From assembly GCA_001430745.1 (NCBI GenBank), contig KQ482031.1:76356-107509 (forward strand): 31,154 nt of DNA. The letters run 5' to 3'. The number at the start of each line of letters is the position of its first letter. Position 1 is the stretch's first letter. This DNA is from Auxenochlorella pyrenoidosa (lineage: Eukaryota > Chlorophyta > Trebouxiophyceae > Chlorellales > Chlorellaceae). Shown in pieces: positions 1-10,174 of this stretch. Position numbers and translations under genes: made by a program. The notes beneath the pieces are model-generated. The model saw nothing but the letters and a program-made list of their open reading frames with translations. It ran no database searches and was not told the origin of the DNA.

Positions 1-123
1 CCAGGGACTGCAAGCAGCAACGGCAGCATGCGGCCAGAATCGCCAATCCTGGACTGTCAACCGTGGCTTCGCTTTGGTCTAGCGATTCACACAGGGATCC
101 GACTTGTGCTCTGTGCGCAGTTC

Positions 124-206
124 GCGCAGATGCCCGAGTGGTTTTAAGGGGTCAGCCTGCTAAGTTGATGGGGAAACCCGCCCAGGTTCGAATCCTGGTC
201 TGCGCG
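124..206 (+). tRNA. tRNA-Ser (anticodon GCU)
   Basis: The 83-nt gene folds as a class II tRNA. The acceptor stem pairs 124-130 (GCGCAGA) with 199-205 (TCTGCGC), followed by discriminator G206. The anticodon stem TCAGC/GTTGA encloses the loop CTGCTAA, giving anticodon GCT, which reads AGC/AGU serine codons. The long variable arm (GGGG-AAA-CCC) and the T arm (CCAGG-TTCGAAT-CCTGG) are intact. There is no intron and no encoded CCA, as expected for a eukaryotic nuclear tRNA. A TTTT Pol III terminator lies at 220-223. Anticodon, long variable arm and stems agree, so the call is secure. Confidence 0.96.
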
Positions 207-219
207 ATGCATGTCCTCC

Positions 220-223
220 TTTT
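220..223 (+). terminator. Pol III terminator of tRNA-Ser
   Basis: A run of four T residues begins 14 nt after the tRNA 3' end, the expected RNA polymerase III stop signal. Such runs are uncommon in this GC-rich sequence. Confidence 0.75.
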
Positions 224-515
224 CGCGCGTCTTCCTTCAAACCCACATCCAGCCAATACAGGGTGCATCGACATGCTGCTGTGCATAGTGTTGCCGCCTG
301 GTTTGCCTTTGAGTGCCAGTTGAGCAGCTGGAGGCTGCCAAAGGTGGGCAGGGTTGGCACAGATGCTGACGCCAACTGCGTGGGAGTAGGTGGGATAAAG
401 GGGCAGGCTGGACATGGAGAAATTGGCAGCTCGCATGGGACCTAGTCTACACTGCCTGCCCAGCTTCTGACAGGTAATGGTGGATGTGACTTTACATGAA
501 CCTGTGATCATGGCT

Positions 516-520
516 TTACA
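516..520 (-). promoter_or_regulatory. Putative TGTAA polyadenylation signal of the helicase gene
   Basis: TGTAA on the minus strand, 40 nt after the helicase stop codon, with a second copy at 496-492. TGTAA is the usual chlorophyte polyadenylation motif, so either copy could direct cleavage. No transcript evidence is available. Confidence 0.5.
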
Positions 521-559
521 TCTGCCTGCTCTACAGTAACAACGGATCGTAGTGATCGA

Positions 560-3500
560 TCAGTACAGGTTGAACAAGTCTTCAAGGCCGCGCCGCGCCG
601 TCTCCACATCCATGCCCAGAGCCTCCTGCTCTGCCGCCGCTGCCGCTGGCAACTCAGGCGGCAATGGCGTCTGCATGGCAATGTTGATGCCCAGCTCCGC
701 TGCCATGCTTTGCAACGCCGGCAGCTGCTCATCCGTCACCAGCGTTGTGACCACGCCTGCAGGCATCCGCGCAGTGAGGGCGGTTAGAGGCAGAGACGCT
801 TGGCGCGGCTGATGTTCCGGCCCACCGGTGCAACACCGAATCACGCAGGGTCCTGGCAGGCTCACCCTGGATGGCAGAGCCGATGCGCCCCGACCGCCCG
901 GCACGGTGCAGATACTCGGTGGCGCTGCTGGGGGGCTCCACATTATACACGTGGCTGCACGCATGGGGTGCACTACGAGAGGCGTTGTTGGCATACGGGA
1001 AGGTGCCTGGTGGCGCTGCATGAGTCTTCCAACGCTGGAAAGGCAGTGGAGACCCACACCGGCGACAAACAACCAGGCGGGGGCTGCTCCCGCCTGTGCG
1101 CAAGCGCAGGGGGGCGGGGGGCCGGCCCACCCTGCATCACGCTGGGCAATCGCTGGCTTGCAGGCGCCACCGTCGCTGCCACAAACACACCAAAAGCTCT
1201 CCGACACCACATGCCTTCCACAAAGAGATGCCGCAACGCGACGAGCCAGCAGAGCTGCCTTCACCTGACAGCCGGCAGGTCCAGGCCGCGCGCCGCGGCG
1301 GGCGTGCACAGCAGCAGCGTGGTCTTGTTGTCACGGAAGCTGTGCAGGGCCTTGATGGGCTCCGTCCCCTCTGGCAGCAGCACTGCGGTTGTCCAGGAGG
1401 GGGCAAACAGGGCGAGCGGTGCAAGGGGGCAGGATCAGCAGGCAGATTTGGTGGGGCGGTTGTGCAGCGGGTATGCGAATAGAAGGGGACGGCTGGAAGG
1501 ACAGCGCACAATACAGCCATTCCAAACTGAACTGCGAGCAACGCTCACACCACGACGAGCAGCGGCCCTGCCAGCACGACACCACACTTTCTCACTGCGA
1601 CATGCTGAGCATACTACTCGAGCTCCGTGCTCCAGCAGAAGCACAGCGTGCACCAAGCCTTGCAACTCATCGCAGCAGGCCCAGCTGGCCGCGGGGGGGC
1701 CAGGCTGGCGGAGGGCAGAGCACCCACCCGAGATCTTGTGGTCGCCCCACAGCACCGTGCGCAGCGGCCCCGCCAGCTGCCGCGCCTGCTCCTCGCTGCC
1801 CGCAAACACCATGACGCGGGCGGGCGCCTCGTCGGCGTTCTGCCTGCGGCCCGGCGGTGGCGGGCGGGGCAGGCACAAAGCGATGGGCGCTGGGAGGGTA
1901 CACAGCTCCGCTCAATCCCTGCCAACAAACACCAGCACGCATATACTGATGACTAAGACTGTTGGCGCGTTTGGGCGGGCAGCACCTGGGGGGGGGCTTG
2001 CCCTGAGCCCATTCCTGATGCAGCCCTGCCGTGCCTGCCGCGAGCCAACAGTGCACAACGCCCACCCAGTCGCTGCAGGCTGACCAGGCCCAGCCGCTGC
2101 GTGGCGCACGCGCACCTGCGCAGGTCATCTCGGATTTGGCGGCACATGGCCGCCGCCTTGCCCGCAGCGTCCACCACGATTGCACGGTGCTGCAGCCAAC
2201 ACCGAAGCGGGGCACGGAGCGCATGTGCAGGGGGTGAGGCATGGCAGTGCGCAGGCGCATGCGCAGCCTTTGTGCGCGGAGCACAGCCTAGCTGTTGTTT
2301 CTCCACATGCAAGGCTCAGTTCACATGCATCGCATGCAGCCAGCCAGGCGGCCCCAGCAGCACACCAGCCTGCCCCCGGCCCACCTGCAGCCCCGAGGGG
2401 ATGCGCATGCGCGCCCCCACCCGCACCGTCACTGGGTCACGCACCCAGCCCTGCAGGGGGCAGCGCAAGGGGCGGCAGGAGGGTGGGCGCCGGCCTGGGC
2501 TGACGGGACCCAAGGCGGGGCAATCACCATCCTTCGCCCGCTGCTGGCCACGCAACAAGGGGGTTGGCAGGGGAAAAGGGGGGGCCCGGTGCGGAGGCAG
2601 CGCCGCCCCAGTCCCAGACCAGAGGAAGCGATCCCGACAGCCCACCTGCTGCGCAGCATGCTCCACCAGCGGCTCCTCCAGCGTCGCCCCCACCAGCACC
2701 ACCACTGGCTTCTGCAGGCCTGCCGGCGGCTGCTGGTCCCACTGCTCATGCGCCCCCTGCTGCTCCCCAGCCTGCTGCGCCTCCTCGCCCTGCTGCCCCT
2801 GCTGCTGCTGCGTGCGGCCCTGGCAGGCCGCCTGCATGATGGCCTCCATCTCCTGCGGGTGGCTCTGCAGGCGGGCAGGGGGGACAAGGCGGGCGGGCCG
2901 GGGCGCAGTGGCACTCCTCAGCGCCACGGGCCGCGGTGCGGTGCCAGCATGGTGGCAAGCAGTTGCTCGAGCTGGGCACACTTAAGGAGAGCAGGCCTTG
3001 CTGGCGCCACAGGCGTGCACAGCTGCCCGACAAGCTGACCACGGAACTCACCTGGAAGCAGGCGTCCACCTCGTCCACCGCCAGCACCGCCGCGTGCTGC
3101 ACCACCTGCAGGGCCTCGGGCCCCGCCAGCGCCTCGGCAATGAGCTCGGGGGTGCCTGCAGGCAGCGCCGGGAGCCGCTGTTGGTGGCAGGAGCCGGCAT
3201 GGCGCCGGCGCCGCAGCACGAGCGGCGCTGCAGCACTGCCAGAACGCCAGCGCTCGCCCGCTCCTCAGCTGGCGCCGGCAGCTGCATGACGGGCCTTGCT
3301 GTGCCCCCTCCACCCCGCCCAGGCCCCCGGCATGCGGGCCGCCGCAGGCTCAGCAGAGGGGCGGCCCACTTGCCTACCACCACGTGCGCCCCCTTCAGGT
3401 AGCCATCCTTCCTGGCAGAGACCACCTCGCTGTCCAGCAGCAGGCCCCGCACCTGCGAGGCATTGCCGGGAAGGGGGGTGTGGGCCGGGCGGCGCCATCT

Positions 3501-5234
3501 CATGCCTAAGGGACTGCTGGTGACAGAGAAGCTCGGCAGCACAGCAGGCCCCAAGCCCGCGCAGAGCCGGAGCCACAGGCGAGCTGCAAGCGCAGCAGAC
3601 CGAAATGGGCCGCATGGCACAGCGCCCTGGCAGCGCAGGGGGAAGCGCTGGGATGCCCAGACCAGCGCAGCGCGCAGTGGAGAGCCCAGCAGATGAGCGG
3701 CCCCGGGCACAGCAAGCGCGGCGGGCGCAGAGCCGCGGCCCAGACAACCCTGCACGCCCCCGCCTGCGCGCCTTGAGGCCGCGGGGCCCATGGTAGTCAA
3801 ACATGTTGCCGCCCTGGCCGGGCACGCCCTGGTTGACGCTGCCGCCAAACAGGCGGTAGATGAGCATCACAACCTGAAGGCGGGGCAGGCTGGTCTGGGC
3901 ATGACTGACGGCCTGCTGAGCGTAACCACCTGCAGGCCCAGCCACGGGCACCGCCGCGGGATCTCCCACTTGTTCGAGAATTCAACATGGCATGGCCGCT
4001 GCCTCACTACCTATGTGGGCATGTGACGAACAGCAGCTGCCAAGGGCCAGGGTGTGGGCGGCAGCGCGCCCGGCGGCCCACCTGCACACCCAGCTCCCGC
4101 GTGGGCACCACGATCACCGCCTGGGGCCCCTGCAGCAGCCAAGGGGCAGGGCCGGGGCGCCGCAGGTAGGGCGGGGGGCCGCCAGGCAGCGAACGGCACA
4201 CTCCCTTGTCTCAACTTTCCATTTCCAAATTGGCGGCTGCGCTGGCACCCGGCAGAGCTCCCGCTGCACCGGCCCCTGCCCTGGAGCACGAGTTGTGGCC
4301 AGAGGGGGCCGCCTGCTTGCCTTGAGGTCATCGGGGTACAGGGCAGGCGGGTAGCCCAGCCGGCACAGCGCGGGCAGCAGGAAGGCGAGCGTCTTGCCGG
4401 AGCCTGTCTCCGACTGGATGATGCAGTCGTCGCCGTCCAGGATCACGGGGGCCGCGCGCTTCTGCACCTCTGCGGGCGCGGCGAGGGCGGCGGGGCAGCG
4501 AGTGGGGCGGCGGTGGGGCGCGGCGGGGCGCATACGGAAGAGGCAGGCGTGGGGGCCCATGATGATGGGGCGCGACCCTGCGAGCTGCGACTGCATGGGC
4601 GGTCTGGCGATGGTGGGTGCCGGGCCAGGACCCGGCTCAAGGCAGCACCCAGAAGGCATGCCCCGTGGGCCAGCAGCTTCAAAGGCGGCGTGCGTGGGGC
4701 AGCAGGCAGGCACAGCCCCTCCCCACCTGTGGGGAAGGCAAAACCCAGGTTCTCTGCCCGGTCGGCCAGCCAGCCCAACATGCCCAGCGCGCGCCAGTCG
4801 GCGGGCAGCGCGCGCCCGCTGCCGCCCCCATCGCCGCTGCCATCCGCCAGCAGGCGCAGCAGGTCCCGGATCTTGGCTGCCAGCTCCCAGTTCTCCGCTG
4901 TGATGGCCCGGCCCAGGGCTGTCTGCAGCTGGTTGAGGTCGGCCAGGGCGGCAAGCTTCTCAAGGACCACGTCGGGCTGCTCCCCGCTGCCTGGCGAGCC
5001 GCCTCCTTGCTGACGTGGGTCGCTGCCGTCTGCTGCTGCACGGATGCGGGCCAGGCGGCGTGGCAGCGCTTGGTGGCGGGAGTGCGTCGGCGGCGCCGCC
5101 CAGGAGGCCTGCTGCTGAGGTGCGGCGGGATGTTGTCGGCCCGGCGGAGGCGTCCATGCGGCCGTGCAGACCGCCCTGCTGGAGCGCGCGGCTTGCCGTC
5201 CAGCAGGCAACTTGGAAGTTGCCAGAGGCGCCAT
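560..5234 (-). CDS. Plastid-type DEAD-box ATP-dependent RNA helicase with UVR-like motif
   Basis: Thirteen exons (minus order): 5234-4727, 4469-4321, 4129-4082, 3873-3772, 3452-3374, 3155-3052, 2864-2646, 2450-2385, 2189-2116, 1843-1728, 1382-1265, 954-866, 756-560. All phases join to give 622 aa. Residues 1-30 are Arg/Ser/Ala-rich with few acids, like a plastid transit peptide. Residues about 95-130 (ALADLNQLQTALGRAITAEN and on) resemble a UVR motif. Helicase motifs in order: Q motif (LGFAFPTEVQ, to 172), I (SETGSGKT, K195), Ia (PTREL, 228-232), Ib (VVVGTP), II (DEVD, 323-326, not DEAD), III (GAT, 389-391, usually SAT), V (TPAAARGLDLP) and VI (HRAGRSGRIG, 544-553). A Gln-rich insertion separates II from III. 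The likely role is ATP-driven remodelling of plastid RNA or ribosomal particles; targeting and substrate are inferred. Introns 2, 4 and 5 need GC donors. The upstream region is shared with P4H. Confidence 0.9.
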
Positions 5235-5448
5235 CCAGGAGGCTGGTGAGGCGCTCGATGATCACCACGGATATTCCACAGACTGGTTTGGAACAGTGAG
5301 CAGGCCAGATCGCTTCTCAGGACAAATTGTAAACCGGGCCTGCCTGGCACAGCACGCTGCTTCCTGGCGCAGGCTCCCGGCTCGAAATGGCAGCCAGAGT
5401 AAGCCCTTGCGATTGCAGGAGTTTCTAAGCCCGGGACCTCTGGGGTCT
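5235..5448. promoter_or_regulatory. Shared divergent upstream region, helicase and P4H
   Basis: These 214 bp separate the minus-strand helicase start (5234) from the plus-strand P4H start (5449). The stretch must hold both 5' UTRs and both core promoters. It is locally less GC-rich (for example the GGACAAATTGTAAACC stretch near 5320). No clear TATA box was identified. Confidence 0.5.
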
Positions 5449-8400
5449 ATGCAGCCGAGAGCCCTGCTGAAAGCCCTGGTGCTCCTTGGCCTGCTGGGTG
5501 CGCCTAAGCCGGCCTTTGATCGCATGCTGGATGCTTGCACATAGTCTTAGCATCGCTTGATGCCGGAATGCTCACCCTGCAAGTGTGGCCGCTTCGCTTC
5601 AAGGTCTGAGCGGCCCCGCTTGTGCTGCCGATGAACCGCCGGTGCCTGCCCGCCGCACTCCTGCCTTCTGCCGCCTGTAGGTCTTGGGCGACTGCAGCCC
5701 TATGTCCTGTCTCTAGGCAACAAGACACACGGTTGGTGAGTCCTGTGCATCCCGATGGCAGACGTCGGAGCTGTGGCCCGCCGCAACAAGTCGGCCGCAT
5801 GAGCAGCCCCTGGCGCCGGCGCTGCCCTGCTTGCAGGGTGGAGCGGCTATCGTTGCAGCCTCGGGCGTTCTTATTCCACGGATTCTTGTCTAATGATGAG
5901 GCAGACTACATCATCAAGGCAGGCCATGCTTCTTGTGACATTTCCCGCTCGCCTGCTTCCCCCGACCCAGAGGGTTGTTACTTGGGGGAGGCAAGTCTAT
6001 GTTTGGCTTGGGGTCTATAAACTCTCAATGCAATTCCTGCACTTCTGGAGGTTAACGCTATCGCTGCCGTTCAGTTGCTGCCCGCCCGCATCATATGTGC
6101 CGCTGGGTGTCCCCCTGCAGGCCGCACTGCCGGGATTGCAGAGGAGCCAGGTCGTTGGCCATGATGGCCGTGAGATACTCGACGACATCCGGACAAGGTG
6201 CGCTGCTGGGGAGGCCACCTGACTGGGCTGGGCGCCACCCTGCGCGCGAGCCGCCTGTGCCACCGCAGAGCCGTCCTGAGCCACGCTGACCCTACCGCCC
6301 TGCATCAGGCAGTGAGTGCTCTGCTGTTCTGCCCGCGCCCTGCCGCCCCGCGCAGCTCCGGCACCTTTCTGCTGAAGGACAGAGACCCAATGCTGAAGGT
6401 CAGGCGGCGCCTCCACCCGGGGCAGCACCTGCCAACGCTCTCCAGGGCCAGCCTGCTTTCCCCAGAATGCACCACCATGGGCCTCCCCCCACGCTGATCC
6501 TCGCTGCTGCGCCCCTCGTTGGAAGAAGCTGCCCTGCCGGGAGCCAGCAAATGAGCCGGCCGGCCCCTGCCCTTGTGCGCGCCGCAGGTGATAGAGGACC
6601 GAGTGGCGGCGGCCACCCACCTGCCCAGGGCCAACCACGAAGACCTGCAGGTGCTGCGGTGAGGCCGCCACGCCTTTTCTGGCCTGCTTGTCTTGCTATG
6701 TCGGCTGCTTCTGGACAGGTTTTGGACTGGTTGCGCAAGTGCTGCGGCGAGCTGGCTGCATCGCCGGCCTACCTCCAAGCCAAACCTGGTTGATGGCTGC
6801 AGCACGCCTGCCTGAGAGCCTGCAACCGTGGCGGCGAGCCTGCGGAGCCGCTCCCATGCTGTCCCGCCACCACCCTGTCCCCCTGCTCTGCTTCTCTCGA
6901 AATCTGCCCACAGGCGGGCAATGCCTCATCTTTCTCCCAAGCCTGTTGCTCGCTTCAACTGGCCCCCTGCAGGTACGAAAAGGACCAGACGTACCGCGAC
7001 CACTACGACATCAACGACTCGCCCGAGCGCATGGCGCAGATGAAGGCCTCGGGGCAGCTGGGGGGCCTGCGCACAGCCACTCTGCTCATGTACCTTTCAG
7101 GCAAGTTTGTGGGGTTCCGGGGGGTTTGGCGTACACAAACCCGTGCTTCTGCCCGTGCGTGTCTCCGGCTTTGCTGGCTGAAGCTGCTGTCCATGTGCTC
7201 ATACCATACCTAATGACCACCCATCCCAGCTACCCTGTGCTGGCCTGCGTGCGCCCACGGCCCCTTCTGTGCACCCGGCTGCAAGCGGCGCTCCCCCTGT
7301 CCCAGCGACGCAACCCCTGCTGCCTTGCTGTCTCAGATGTGGAGGAGGGCGGCGAGACAGCGTTTCCCTATGGCCGCTGGATTGATGCGGAGAGGCAGGC
7401 GGCGCCGCCATACACCGAGTGCGCGGCGCGCGGCACTGCCGTCAAGCCCCGCAAAGGCGACGCAGTGCTGTTCTTCTCGCTCAAGCCCGACGGTGGGTGG
7501 TGGCCAGGCGGAGAGGGGCGCTGCGGCTGCCCTGCTCACGCTGCCGGAGGGCTGCTGCACTGGTGTGCGCCGTGCGCTAACTGGCTGGGACGCCCAGTCG
7601 TTGCAGAGGCAGGCGGGCACTTGGCTGCCATGGCTTGCTCGCTGGGCAATGCAGCAGCCCTTGCAAAGTCAAAGTCAGCAGCTCTATTCACACCATGCTC
7701 TGCAATGGCGCGTGCTCCATGCGCACCCCTTGCAGGCAGGAAGAAGGATGTGTACAGCTTCCACGCAGGCTGCCCAGTGGTCCGTGGCGTGAAGTTCAGC
7801 GCAACCGTATGGGTGGGTGGCCGCCCCGCTTGCCGCAAGCAACGGCCACCGGGGCCATTCCCAGCTCTTGCCCTCAAGGGGTGGGGATGCGATGCGCTGA
7901 GCACGCTGCCAAGCAGTCGCTGCAGCGTGGAGCCAGCACACCAAGCAAGCTCCTTGGCGTGTGATGCTGCAGCGTCCTGCCCAGTGGGCAAGCGCTGGCA
8001 TGCAGGGAGCGGAGCTTTCACAAGTTGCTGCACAGAGTTCCGGTTGGTTAGGAGGTCCCTGTCGAGCATATGGGTGCCTTTGCTGTCCATCAGCACCAGC
8101 CGTGCAAGTCGTACCAAGTCATACCCCTGCTACCTTGGGTGCAGATACATGTCGAGGACTTTGGGCAGGCAGATGTCTCAGATCCGCCGCCAGAGGGCTG
8201 CGCCGACTCGAGACCAGAGTGCAAGGACTGGGCGGCAGGTGCGGCGCGGAGAGCCGAGCCCGCAGCAGTGGGGTCCCTCCCTGCTGTTTGCCTCCCTGGC
8301 CTAGCTGTGTCGCCCTGCTGTTGCCCCCAGCCAGGCGTGCTGACCAGACCACCAACTGCAAGCAGGCCTGCAGCCATGATCATGTGCAGTCGGCACCCGA

Positions 8401-8545
8401 CTGCGCTGGTCTCCCGCCTCCCAGTCCCTACCTACCTCCATCCATCCGCCCCACAGGCGGCGAGTGCGAGCGAAACAAGGCGTACATGGCCGGCCCGCGG
8501 GGGCACTGCCGCCTCTCCTGCGGCGAGTGCAAGCCAGAGCCCTGA
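5449..8545 (+). CDS. Prolyl 4-hydroxylase (2OG-Fe(II) dioxygenase) with C-terminal ShK domain
   Basis: Eleven exons: 5449-5497, 5681-5735, 5837-5918, 6121-6197, 6356-6398, 6588-6658, 6973-7100, 7337-7492, 7736-7812, 8145-8238, 8457-8545. All phases agree and give 306 aa, typical of plant P4H. It hydroxylates peptidyl proline in secretory-pathway proteins such as cell-wall glycoproteins, using 2-oxoglutarate, O2 and Fe(II). Residues 4-17 (RALLKALVLLGLLG) form an N-terminal signal anchor. The domain begins at WVERLSLQPRAFLFHGFLS. Iron ligands are H136 and D138 (HYD) and H230 (FHAGCP); K240 should bind 2-oxoglutarate. SDVEEGGETAFP is a family signature. The C-terminus has six cysteines (265, 272, 281, 295, 299, 302) in ShK spacing, common in plant and algal P4Hs and not a sign of toxicity. 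Introns 3 and 7 use GC donors (AAG|GCAGGC, CAG|GCAAGT). The ATG at 5449 was chosen because exon 1 splices in phase and supplies the anchor. Confidence 0.93.
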
Positions 8546-9231
8546 CGCCAGATGCCGCACGGTGGCGCATGTAACATCATGGGAGCGACACAATGCCAGC
8601 AGTGCGACAGGTTGGCACAGCAGCCCGGGCACATGGCAGGCATGCAAGGCCCACCTGTGATAGGCTTTCCAAGGCAGTTCAGCGCTGTAGAGGCAGGCCA
8701 CCGAGGTGCACGACCTTAAGTTAGCCACAGGCTTGCCAGGCTAAGGCCAACCTTCAGCTTCACATGAAAGTGATGCATTGCCAGTACCTGCGTACTTCAA
8801 GGCTGGGTCGGCCGGATGGATGGGCTGCAGGTGCTCGTGCCGTCCAGCTGTCGGCCACTGGGTGCGGAATGCAGCTGAGGGTGTGCCAGTCGGTCCCTCG
8901 GATGGCGGCCAGGCTGTGCCTGTAGTTCTGTGCGCAAAGCGCACCGCCGGTCGCATCCGGCAACCCTGCCGCATGCCTCCTCAGTGCCTGTGCCAGGCAG
9001 CCTCGTGCACCTGCACCCAGCCAGCCAGCCGCCAGGCCAGGAGCCAGACCCGCGCCCTGCATACGAGCAGACAGGAGAGCCGTGGCACTGGTGGGGCAGG
9101 GTCGCTGCCGCAGCTGAGCAAATCAGGGCAGCAGCCCAGCGGCATGGACCATCCCTGAGGGCAGAAGCGGCGAGGAGCTTGGGTGATACCTGACCTCCCT
9201 GTCCACCTGTTGCAGAGCGCAGCGCCCCCTC
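8546..9231. other. Convergent intergenic region after P4H
   Basis: This holds the P4H 3' UTR and, if the minus-strand candidate at 9232-9820 is real, its 3' UTR. Open frames here have no family motifs and no convincing splice structure. No minus-strand TGTAA was found for the candidate gene. Confidence 0.5.
8570..8574 (+). promoter_or_regulatory. Putative TGTAA polyadenylation signal of P4H
   Basis: TGTAA lies 25 nt after the P4H stop codon. It matches the chlorophyte motif, but the short distance would give a very short 3' UTR. Confidence 0.35.
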
Positions 9232-9820
9232 TCACCAGACAGCAAACCCCCCGACCATCAGCGGCGCTCCCAGGATGAGCAGCAGCTTCACCAGCAGGCT
9301 GCGGCCCGCCCATGCTGTCGCCTCATCGAGGATGCCGCCAATAGCTGTCTTGCCGAGCTGGGCCATGCCGAGCAGCAGCAGCAGACGGGCGGCAAGACTC
9401 AGCAGCCGGGCAGGCGCTCTGCAGGCGTGCTTGGTCGGCTGCGCCATTGCTGCTGGGTCACGCGAGGAGGCACTCCAGCAGGCGCCAACGATACACCTTC
9501 TGCAGCTGGTAAACAGAGTTGAATTTGATCAGCAGCAGTCTGGGCGTGATGTGCACACCGGGGTACCCCAGTTGGAAGTCTGGCAGCCACCTCCGCAGCA
9601 GACAGTCAGTGGCAGCGGGCGCTGCCACGTTGTGAGGCTTGCTCGAGGCTGCACTGGCGCCCTGCGCAGTCTGCAGCAGACCTGCTGTGATGCTGGAGCA
9701 CAAGTGCAGGGGTCTCCTAAGGGGTCCAAGGGCGCTCCGAGGCTCTGCAGCACCAGTTGAGAACCCTGAGCTGAGGACATATGCTGCCTGCTGCTGGTGT
9801 GCACGACCGTGAGTGTGCAT
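9232..9820 (-). CDS. Candidate small membrane protein, unrecognised
   Basis: I do not recognise this family. The proposed model has two exons: 9820-9497, ending at an AAG|GTGTAT donor, and 9357-9232, after a CCCAG acceptor. The phase is kept and the product is 149 aa. The N-terminal 70 residues are rich in Ser, Ala, His and Arg, which could be organelle targeting. They are followed by a protein-like stretch (LPDFQLGYPGVHITPR, then LLLIKFNSVYQLQK). The C-terminus has one strongly hydrophobic segment (LLVKLLLILGAPLMVGGFAVW) that ends the protein. The position between convergent P4H and divergent VPS41 leaves room for a gene. Start codon, splice junction and even coding status are uncertain; an alternative acceptor would retain a second Leu-rich segment. 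Confidence 0.4.
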
Positions 9821-10174
9821 GAAATTGGAATTACAAAAGCAACTGGTGGGCAGAGAGGAGCAGCCTACCTTAGCATGCCCCCCGCCCTGTGGCACAGCGC
9901 GCTGCCTTCCAGCGGGCAAAACACGATCGACACATCTGCCTCCCTCTCACGCTTCAAAGTCTTGCACCACTTTAGTACAGCACTGCAATAAAAGGTTCTT
10001 GGCTGCTGCTCCTCCTGTTGTCGCCTGCCAGAGCCGCTCCCGGGATGCGCCTGTGCCGCCACGCCGGGCGCAGCGGCCACTCAAGAACATCCCTCCCTTA
10101 TTTGCAACGAGTTTGGTACGCTCCGATCGCTTTGATCCACCAACCTGCATTGCTGAGGAGCACCTTCTAGGCCT
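9821..10174. promoter_or_regulatory. Upstream region of VPS41, possibly bidirectional
   Basis: These 354 bp precede the VPS41 start and, in the other direction, the candidate membrane protein start. An A-rich GCAATAAAAGG stretch (9985-9995) is TATA-like for plus-strand transcription, about 180 bp before the VPS41 ATG. No coding exon is supported, although the minus strand has a possible CTAAG|GTAGGC donor near 9872 that could belong to an upstream exon of the candidate gene. Confidence 0.35.

Larger units (their letters stand above)
207..559. other. tRNA/helicase intergenic region and helicase 3' UTR
   Basis: No coding exon is supported here. The right part is the 3' UTR of the minus-strand helicase and contains two minus-strand TGTAA motifs (520-516 and 496-492). 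The rest shows nothing recognisable apart from the Pol III terminator. Confidence 0.6.

Noticed and set aside
800..2083. Plus-strand open frame of 427 codons
   Set aside because: It runs antisense across helicase exons 9-12 and introns. The minus strand shows motifs V and VI and phase-consistent splicing.
8259..8545. ShK-like cysteine-rich segment considered as a toxin gene
   Set aside because: It is the C-terminal domain of prolyl 4-hydroxylase, a normal arrangement in plants and algae, and has no separate promoter or signal peptide.
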